Positions 6,939 through 11,565 of a stretch of DNA of 11,565 bases are shown piece by piece. How positions within the stretch are numbered: position 1 is the stretch's first letter; every line of letters starts with the position of its first letter. Source of the DNA: CAZQDP01 sp964592375 (GTDB taxonomy: Bacteria; Bacillota; Clostridia; RUG12999); assembly GCA_964592375.1 (NCBI GenBank), contig CAZQDP010000071.1:1-11565 (forward strand), read 5' to 3'. Below the pieces are notes generated by a model. It was not told the origin of the DNA. It searched no databases and worked only from the letters and a program-made list of their open reading frames with translations. Position numbers and translations under genes: made by a program.

Positions 6939-7391
6939 TTGAATAAATATGCAAGACAATCGAAAATCCTTGATTTTATTAAAACACATGAGGTAAAAAC
7001 CCAAGAGGAGTTATCTGCTTTGCTTATCAGTGCAGGGTTTGATGTGACACAAGCCACAGTATCAAGAGATATTCGGGAACTGCGTCTTATTAAGACCATG
7101 AGCATAACCGGCGCATATCAATACGCACTTGCCCCCGAAGGGGAGCAAGAAGGAATGGCATATAAGCTGAGCAATATTTTTTCTCAATCCGTTTCCTCCG
7201 TTGATTATGCAGGAAACTTGGTGGTGTTAAAAACCATGCCGGGGATGGCCCAAGCGGCAGGTGCGGCAGTGGATGCACTGCATCACGAGGAAATCGTGGG
7301 ATCTATTGCCGGCGATGATACGTTGCTGATTGTTTTGCGGGATGAAAAGGAAGCAGGAAAATTATGTGCCCGCTTTAAGAGGCTGGCATAA
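6939..7391 (+). CDS. argR: Arginine repressor ArgR/AhrC
   Basis: This is a transcriptional regulator that binds ARG boxes when arginine is present, repressing arginine synthesis and often activating its breakdown. It works as a hexamer. The 150-residue product is family-typical. The N-terminal winged helix-turn-helix (about 1-70) includes TQEELSALL and the recognition segment DVTQATVSRDIRELRL (about 38-53). The C-terminal domain (about 80-150) carries the arginine-binding and trimer region ending in GSIAGDDTLLIVLR, with the paired aspartates that contact the ligand's guanidinium and amino groups. The start is TTG, supported by AGGAG nine bases upstream. It sits between nadK and recN, with a 28-base gap to recN. 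An ARG-box-like site in the operon promoter region suggests autoregulation. Function assignment is secure by family; the regulon here is not known. Confidence 0.95.
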   Translation: MNKYARQSKILDFIKTHEVKTQEELSALLISAGFDVTQATVSRDIRELRLIKTMSITGAYQYALAPEGEQEGMAYKLSNIFSQSVSSVDYAGNLVVLKTMPGMAQAAGAAVDALHHEEIVGSIAGDDTLLIVLRDEKEAGKLCARFKRLA

Positions 7392-7419
7392 TCATCATGA
7401 AGAAAAGGTGTGACTTTGC

Positions 7420-9078
7420 ATGCTTTCACAAATTGTAATTGAAAATATTGCAGTCATTGAAAAGGCCTCTGTGGCATTTTCTTCTGGACTAAACGTGCTT
7501 ACAGGAGAGACCGGAGCCGGTAAATCAGTAATCATTGATGCACTTGGCATTGCCATGGGAGGCCGTGGAGACAGAGAACTGATTCGTACAGGTGCCAAGT
7601 CTGCCAGCGTGAGCGCACTTTTTTTTACGGACAGAAAAATGGATGAACTGCTCAAAGAGGCCGACATAGCGCCTCAAGAAGACGGTGGGCTGATTGTTTA
7701 TAGAGAAATCACAGACCAAGGGCGAGGAGTATGCAAAATCAATGGCAGTATGTGCACGGTAGGGCAACTGCGAGAGATTGGTCGCCACCTGGTTAATATT
7801 CATGGACAAAACGATTCGCTCCTGCTAACGGACACCCAAAGCCATATTCATATGCTGGATCAATGGGCAGGTACTGCCAGTCTACTTACTTCCTTCAAGC
7901 AGAACTATCAACAATATAAAGCCCTTCTTCGCAAAGCTAAGGATTTTTCGCAAGATGAGGCTGCAAGGCTGAGAGAAATTGATGTACTGGAATACCAAAT
8001 TGGGGAAATACAAAGCGTAGCACCCAAAATGGGGGAGGACATGGCGCTTGGCGAGCAGGTGCGGATCATGGGTTTTGCACAAAGCATATCGGAGGGGATG
8101 GAAGAGTTGTGCTCGCTCATCTCTTCGGGCAGCACCACGCAAAGTAGCATTGCTAATGCACGCGCCGTCCTATTGAAACTGGCAAATAAGCATCCTGCTA
8201 CTCAAAAAATGGAGCAGGAAATATGCGATGTACTATATAAACTAGAGGATTTGGCGCAGGAGGCTAATGAAATCAATGCGTCCATGCAGTTTGATCCGGA
8301 GCATTTGGCACAAATGCAAGACAGGGCGGAGGCCATCACCAGACTGAAAGCAAAGTACGGCGGGAGCATTGAAGCAGTGCTAAGCTATGAGCAGAGCGCA
8401 ACCCAGCGGGATTTGCAGCTTAAAAATCATGAACAGCAGGCCGGAGATATTGAAAAGGAAATTGGGAAGCTGGAAATCCTTTTAAAGAGGGCTGCAGAAG
8501 AGATCACCATCTTTCGCAAAGAGCGGGCAGTGTCACTTCAAAAGGAAGTGATTTCCGCGCTGGAAGGCCTGAATATGGAAGGCGTGATTTTTGAGGTATC
8601 CTTTATAGCGCTTGGAGAATATAACCAAACGGGAAGAGATGGCGTGGAATTTTTAATTTCACCCAATCCGGGTGAGGAGCCAAAACCGCTTGCGAAAATT
8701 GCCTCCGGCGGAGAATTGTCCAGAATTATGTTGGCATTTAAATGTGTCATGGCGGCATATGATGATACGGATGTCTATGTCTTTGATGAAATAGATGCAG
8801 GTATCAGTGGTAAAACAGCGGCACTGGTAGCACAAAGACTGCGGAGTGTCAGCGCCCTGACGCAGACTATTTGCATTACTCATCTATCGCAAATTGCCGC
8901 AAGTGCAGACCATCATTACCTCATCGAAAAAAACGTGGAGGGTGGCCGAACACATACCACTCTGCGCCTTTTGGATATCGATGGAAGAATTGCAGAGATT
9001 GCACGAATAAATTCGGGCATGGACGCCTCGCAAGCAGCACGCAGTCATGCAAAGGAAATGATTGAACGGTATACATGA
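7420..9078 (+). CDS. recN: DNA repair protein RecN
   Basis: RecN is an SMC-like ATPase recruited early to DNA double-strand breaks, where it holds DNA ends for RecA-dependent repair. The product is 552 residues, the usual length. Head-domain motifs lie at the two ends, as in SMC proteins: Walker A GETGAGKS (29-36), then ABC signature ASGGELSR (428-435) and Walker B VYVFDEIDAGISG (452-464), which also holds the D-loop region. The middle (about 150-370) is rich in charged residues and glutamine, fitting the short antiparallel coiled coil. The ATG at 7420 is preceded by AAAGGTG, about ten bases upstream. It ends the nadK-argR-recN operon; argR-recN linkage is well known in Firmicutes. No LexA-like operator is seen next to the gene, so any damage control would have to act at the operon promoter. 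Confidence 0.96.
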   Translation: MLSQIVIENIAVIEKASVAFSSGLNVLTGETGAGKSVIIDALGIAMGGRGDRELIRTGAKSASVSALFFTDRKMDELLKEADIAPQEDGGLIVYREITDQGRGVCKINGSMCTVGQLREIGRHLVNIHGQNDSLLLTDTQSHIHMLDQWAGTASLLTSFKQNYQQYKALLRKAKDFSQDEAARLREIDVLEYQIGEIQSVAPKMGEDMALGEQVRIMGFAQSISEGMEELCSLISSGSTTQSSIANARAVLLKLANKHPATQKMEQEICDVLYKLEDLAQEANEINASMQFDPEHLAQMQDRAEAITRLKAKYGGSIEAVLSYEQSATQRDLQLKNHEQQAGDIEKEIGKLEILLKRAAEEITIFRKERAVSLQKEVISALEGLNMEGVIFEVSFIALGEYNQTGRDGVEFLISPNPGEEPKPLAKIASGGELSRIMLAFKCVMAAYDDTDVYVFDEIDAGISGKTAALVAQRLRSVSALTQTICITHLSQIAASADHHYLIEKNVEGGRTHTTLRLLDIDGRIAEIARINSGMDASQAARSHAKEMIERYT

Positions 9079-9347
9079 AGAATGACATGCAAAGAATGAA
9101 GCGAAAAAGTCAAAATATACAATAATTGAAGGGTAGTGGTGAGAATTTTGTTAACATTTTGGTCTTTATTCTGAGCACTTTATATTGTATAATGATATAT
9201 TGTAGATTTGCTTTAAATTAGGATTTAAGCAGTCAATATTTCTTACCAAGGTCGCTGCTTTGTATGTGCTAGCAGCAGAGGTGAACGATAGAAAACGGCT
9301 CACGCGCCAAATGGTTTTGAAATATTTTGGCTATGGAAAGGCACAAT
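9079..9347 (+). other. Intergenic leader between recN and the ATPase gene
   Basis: No convincing gene or clear recN terminator is seen in these 269 bases. They hold a probable promoter -10 at 9188-9193 and several pairings in the presumed leader. GCTTTAAAT (9210-9218) faces ATTTAAGC (9223-9230). AAGCAG (9227-9232) can pair with CTGCTT (9255-9260). GCTGCT (9254-9259) can instead pair with AGCAGC (9271-9276). GAGGTGA (9278-9284) looks like a ribosome site but no start codon stands at a usable distance. I do not recognise a known riboswitch class. Confidence 0.5.
9165..9193 (+). promoter_or_regulatory. Possible promoter of the ATPase-oxidoreductase operon
   Basis: TATAAT (9188-9193) is a perfect -10. 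At 17 bases upstream, TTTATT (9165-9170) is only a weak -35. The surroundings are AT-rich. Transcription from here would give a leader of roughly 150 bases before the ATPase start. Confidence 0.4.
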
Positions 9348-10007
9348 ATGGCAGTAGAAATTTTGATTATAACCGGTCACTTCGGCAGTGGTAAAACCGA
9401 ATATGCGCTCAGCCTTGCATATGCTTTGAAGGCGCGAGGGGAAAAGGTTGTCATTGTGGATTTTGATATTGTAAACCCCTATTTTAGAACAAATGATGTG
9501 AAAGCCAGGCTAAAAGAGGACGGAATTGGGATTATCGCACCGCGTTTTGCAGGAACCAATGTGGATTTGCCATCCTTACCCGCAGAGATTTATTCGGTCT
9601 TTGAACTCAGTGATTACAAAATAATCTTTGATGTGGGTGGCGATGATGAAGGGGCCATTGCCCTTGGCAGATATCGCAGCTATTTTGAACAATCAGGGTA
9701 TACGATGGAAATGGTGGTCAATACAAGAAGACCACAAACTGCAAACCCTGAGGATATCGCTTTGATGGCCAAAGCCATTGAATATGCATGCGGACTGAAG
9801 GTAAGTGGTTTGGTCAACTGCACCAATTTATCCTACGAGACCACGGTGGGGGACATTATGGCATCCCTGCCCCTTGTATCCACGGCGGCAGAGCTTTTGG
9901 GTGTACCTGTTAAGAAAGTATGTGCTCGCAGAGATTTGGTGGAAGAAATGCAATGCCTATCGGGCATTAGCATTACACCCATTGATTTGCGATTGCCGGC
10001 GTACTGA
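9348..10007 (+). CDS. P-loop ATPase of unknown role, SIMIBI/MinD-like
   Basis: This is a cytoplasmic nucleotide-binding protein of 219 residues whose exact function is unknown to me. The Walker A motif is GHFGSGKT (10-17), followed by a helix and the second-strand motif VIVDFDIVNPYFR (35-47). That DxD pattern after a lysine-rich turn recalls MinD/Mrp/CobB-type SIMIBI ATPases. A Walker-B-like IIFDVGGDDEG lies at 92-102 and VVNTRRP at 123-129, where these folds bind the base. It lacks the paired C-terminal cysteines of Mrp/NBP35 iron-sulfur scaffold proteins. The ATG at 9348 is chosen because GGAAAGG (9335-9341) is six bases upstream; in-frame TTG and ATG codons at 9327 and 9333 have no better site. 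It precedes the oxidoreductase genes by 107 bases in the same direction, hinting at a linked role, such as maturation or regulation. That link is inference. Confidence 0.8.
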   Translation: MAVEILIITGHFGSGKTEYALSLAYALKARGEKVVIVDFDIVNPYFRTNDVKARLKEDGIGIIAPRFAGTNVDLPSLPAEIYSVFELSDYKIIFDVGGDDEGAIALGRYRSYFEQSGYTMEMVVNTRRPQTANPEDIALMAKAIEYACGLKVSGLVNCTNLSYETTVGDIMASLPLVSTAAELLGVPVKKVCARRDLVEEMQCLSGISITPIDLRLPAY

Positions 10008-10114
10008 GAAAAATGAAATCAGAAATAAGAGAGAAGAAAATTGTTGTTTGGCAAGACCGTGGATGAAGTGTGTGTATGAATAATATGATTTTATATTTAA
10101 AGAGGTGAATAGAA

Positions 10115-10318
10115 ATGGCAAAGGTTACTTTTGATGAACAGCGATGCAAGGGTTGCGGGCTATGTGTTCTTGCATGCCCGAAGAAGATTGTTCTCATCGC
10201 AGGCCATATTAACGGAAAAGGATTTAGACCTGCGCAGGTAGTGGAAATGGATAAATGCACAGGGTGCGCATCCTGCGCGCTGATGTGTCCTGATTGTGTG
10301 ATTGAAGTAGAGAGATAG
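10115..10318 (+). CDS. 2-oxoacid:ferredoxin oxidoreductase, ferredoxin-type delta subunit
   Basis: This small electron-transfer subunit has 67 residues. Two complete CxxCxxCxxxC[P] motifs are present: Cys11, 14, 17, 21 and Cys48, 51, 54, 58, each predicted to bind one [4Fe-4S] cluster. An extra cysteine lies at 61. It would carry electrons from the thiamine-pyrophosphate site to external ferredoxin. A strong AGAGGTGA site stands before the ATG. The gene is followed by the alpha subunit, whose AGGAGG ribosome site overlaps this gene's stop codon, so the two are translationally close. As a free-standing gene it could be mistaken for a plain ferredoxin; the neighbours make it the delta (KorD/VorD-like) subunit. 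Confidence 0.9.
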   Translation: MAKVTFDEQRCKGCGLCVLACPKKIVLIAGHINGKGFRPAQVVEMDKCTGCASCALMCPDCVIEVER

Positions 10319-10322
10319 GAGG
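10317..10322 (+). promoter_or_regulatory. Ribosome site that sets the TTG start of the alpha subunit
   Basis: AGGAGG overlaps the stop codon of the ferredoxin subunit and stands eight bases before TTG at 10331. The match is perfect, which supports the TTG start over the internal ATG at 10349. Confidence 0.8.
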
Positions 10323-10330
10323 AACGTACA

Positions 10331-11407
10331 TTGTCTGAGAAAGTATTGATGAAAGGGAATGAAGCAATAGCAGAAGCTGCTATTGTTGCAGGATGCCGTT
10401 TGTTTTTTGGGTATCCGATAACGCCCCAAACCGAAGTAGCTGCATATATGGCAAAAAAGATGCCTAAGGTGGATGGATTGTTTTTGCAGGCGGAAAGCGA
10501 AGTTGCCTCTATTAACATGGTTTACGGAGCGGCCGGCTCAGGTGCCCGGGTGATGACATCGTCCTCCAGCCCCGGCATAAGCCTCAAGGCAGAGGGGATA
10601 TCCTACATAGCAGGGGCGGATTTGCCCTGTCTTATCGTGAATATTGTGCGTGGCGGGCCTGGACTTGGTGGCATTCAGCCTGCACAATCGGATTATTTCC
10701 AGGCAGTCAAGGGTGGCGGGCATGGGGATTATCATATGGTTGTTTTGGCACCTGCATCGGTGCAGGAAATGGTGGATTTGACGGTTGAAGCCTTTGACAT
10801 AGCGGATGAGTATCGCACGCCTGTAATGATGATGGGTGATGGAATGCTGGGGCAGATGATGGAGCCGGTCAGCTTTGATGGGGTCAAAAAACGAGCAAGT
10901 GTTGAAAAACCATGGGCAACTACCGGAACGAAGATGGAAAGAAAACGCAATATCATCAATTCCTTATACATTGAACCGAATGAACTGGAGAGCATGAATA
11001 ATGCACGGCTTTTACGTTATGAACAAATTCAAAAAAATGAAGTCAAGGTAGAATGCATTGGAACTGAGGATGCAGATGTGGTGATTGTGGCATACGGCGT
11101 GGTGGCCAGAATTGCTAAAAATGTCATTAAGTTGATGGCAGAAGAGGGACTGAAGGTAGGACTTATCAGGCCCATTACCTTGTGGCCGTTCCCCACGAAT
11201 GCCATTGCAGAAGTTGCAAAGGGGCATGCGAAAGCTTTTTTAACCGTGGAAATGAGCCAAGGGCAGATGGTGGAGGATGTGCGGCTTGCCGTAGAAGGCA
11301 AGAAGCCGGTGCATTTTTATGGCAGAAACGGCGGCGTAGTACCTACTCCGGGTGAAATTGCAGCGCAAATTCGCAGTATCTTAGGGATTTCTAAAGGAAA
11401 GGAATGA
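10331..11407 (+). CDS. vorB: 2-oxoacid:ferredoxin oxidoreductase alpha subunit, VorB type
   Basis: This is the large subunit of a coenzyme-A-dependent enzyme that oxidatively decarboxylates 2-oxoacids to acyl-CoA while reducing ferredoxin. It has 358 residues. The N-terminal pyrimidine-binding-type domain carries the GNEAIAEAA start and FGYPITPQTE (26-35). LQAESEVASI (52-61) is the conserved glutamate region. TSSSSPGISLKAEG (76-89) and RGGPGLGGIQPAQSDYFQA (107-125) follow. The GLGGIQPAQSDY form fits the VorB (branched-chain 2-oxoacid) group better than the GLPTxxxQ form of classic KorA, but substrate cannot be fixed from sequence. The C-terminal domain (about 245-350) contains GLIRPITLWPFP, as expected. 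The start is TTG. It lies between the ferredoxin and thiamine-pyrophosphate subunits, and its stop is six bases before the latter. Confidence 0.9.
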   Translation: MSEKVLMKGNEAIAEAAIVAGCRLFFGYPITPQTEVAAYMAKKMPKVDGLFLQAESEVASINMVYGAAGSGARVMTSSSSPGISLKAEGISYIAGADLPCLIVNIVRGGPGLGGIQPAQSDYFQAVKGGGHGDYHMVVLAPASVQEMVDLTVEAFDIADEYRTPVMMMGDGMLGQMMEPVSFDGVKKRASVEKPWATTGTKMERKRNIINSLYIEPNELESMNNARLLRYEQIQKNEVKVECIGTEDADVVIVAYGVVARIAKNVIKLMAEEGLKVGLIRPITLWPFPTNAIAEVAKGHAKAFLTVEMSQGQMVEDVRLAVEGKKPVHFYGRNGGVVPTPGEIAAQIRSILGISKGKE

Positions 11408-11413
11408 TTTTTG

Positions 11414-11565
11414 ATGGCAAAGGTTTTTCAGCGTCCCACATCGCTGACAGATATCAATCAGCACTATTGCCCTGGTTGCACCCATGGGATTATTCATAGA
11501 ATTGTGGCAGAGGTGATAGATGAGCTTGGCATAGAAGGAAGAACAGTCGGAGTGGCCCCTGTGGG
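11414..11565 (+). CDS. 2-oxoacid:ferredoxin oxidoreductase beta (thiamine-pyrophosphate) subunit, partial
   Basis: This gene runs off the right edge; only about 50 residues are present. The beta subunit binds thiamine pyrophosphate and carries out the decarboxylation. The visible part shows the family's N-terminal signature HYCPGCTHGIIHR (17-29), with the CxxC pair (Cys19, Cys22) and histidine typical of KorB/VorA-like proteins. The ATG at 11414 follows GGAAAGGA (11397-11404) by nine bases and the alpha-subunit stop by six, so translation is probably coupled. A gamma subunit gene would be expected further to the right, outside the window. Confidence 0.88.
   Translation, partial: MAKVFQRPTSLTDINQHYCPGCTHGIIHRIVAEVIDELGIEGRTVGVAPV

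Noticed and set aside
7392..7419. LexA-type operator before recN
   Set aside because: The 28-base gap holds only the ribosome site; no GAAC...GTTC-like symmetry is present.
9079..9180. Terminator for the nadK-argR-recN operon
   Set aside because: Only short or widely spaced inverted repeats (TGTTAACA, AGAAT/ATTCT) are present, with no GC-rich stem followed by a T-run.
9281..9394. Small GTG-started frame of 37 codons with many basic residues before the ATPase
   Set aside because: It has no ribosome site upstream of the GTG, and its last part is an out-of-frame reading of the ATPase gene.
10014..10067. Seventeen-codon frame after the ATPase gene
   Set aside because: No ribosome site precedes it and the length is within chance expectation.
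9973..10518. Long antisense frame of 181 codons across the ferredoxin and alpha-subunit genes
   Set aside because: It overlaps three well-supported plus-strand features, has no ribosome site of note and its sequence shows no domain.

Overview
The window looks like chromosomal DNA of an anaerobic, Gram-positive Firmicute of the Clostridia type. The evidence is a nadK-argR-recN gene string typical of that group, a secreted cell-wall amidase with copper-amine-oxidase-like N-terminal repeats, strong AGGAGG-type ribosome sites with two TTG starts, and a ferredoxin-linked 2-oxoacid oxidoreductase operon. No rRNA, tRNA, insertion sequence, phage gene or CRISPR array is visible. Most of the window reads as ordinary core genome.

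Left half (about 60-5770), all on the minus strand. Read in transcription order it holds a secreted subtilisin-like protease, a membrane-anchored protein of unknown function, a three-domain N-acetylmuramoyl-L-alanine amidase, the tRNA wobble methyltransferase TrmL, and a 12-helix MFS transporter. The protease and the unknown protein are 46 bases apart and look co-transcribed from an extended -10 promoter at 5864-5891. The MFS gene has its own good promoter (TTGACT-17-TACAAT, 1478-1506). The protease, unknown protein and amidase all act at or outside the membrane, so this block is probably a cell-surface region.

The divergent intergenic region (5772-6087) carries promoters facing both ways, an AT-rich inverted repeat and a site close to an ARG box.

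Right half (6088-11565), all on the plus strand. First comes nadK-argR-recN (NAD kinase, arginine repressor, DNA-repair ATPase), tightly spaced and read from a TAGACA-17-TATAAT promoter. After a 269-base gap with a possible structured leader comes a metabolic operon: a P-loop ATPase of unknown role, a small 2x[4Fe-4S] ferredoxin subunit, the VorB-type alpha subunit, and the start of the thiamine-pyrophosphate subunit, which runs off the right edge. The last three form a 2-oxoacid:ferredoxin oxidoreductase that oxidatively decarboxylates 2-oxoacids to acyl-CoA and reduces ferredoxin.

I did not find a convincing undescribed system. The best leads are the possible ArgR autoregulatory site, the uncharacterised ATPase next to the oxidoreductase, the protease/unknown-anchor pair, and the leader before the ATPase.
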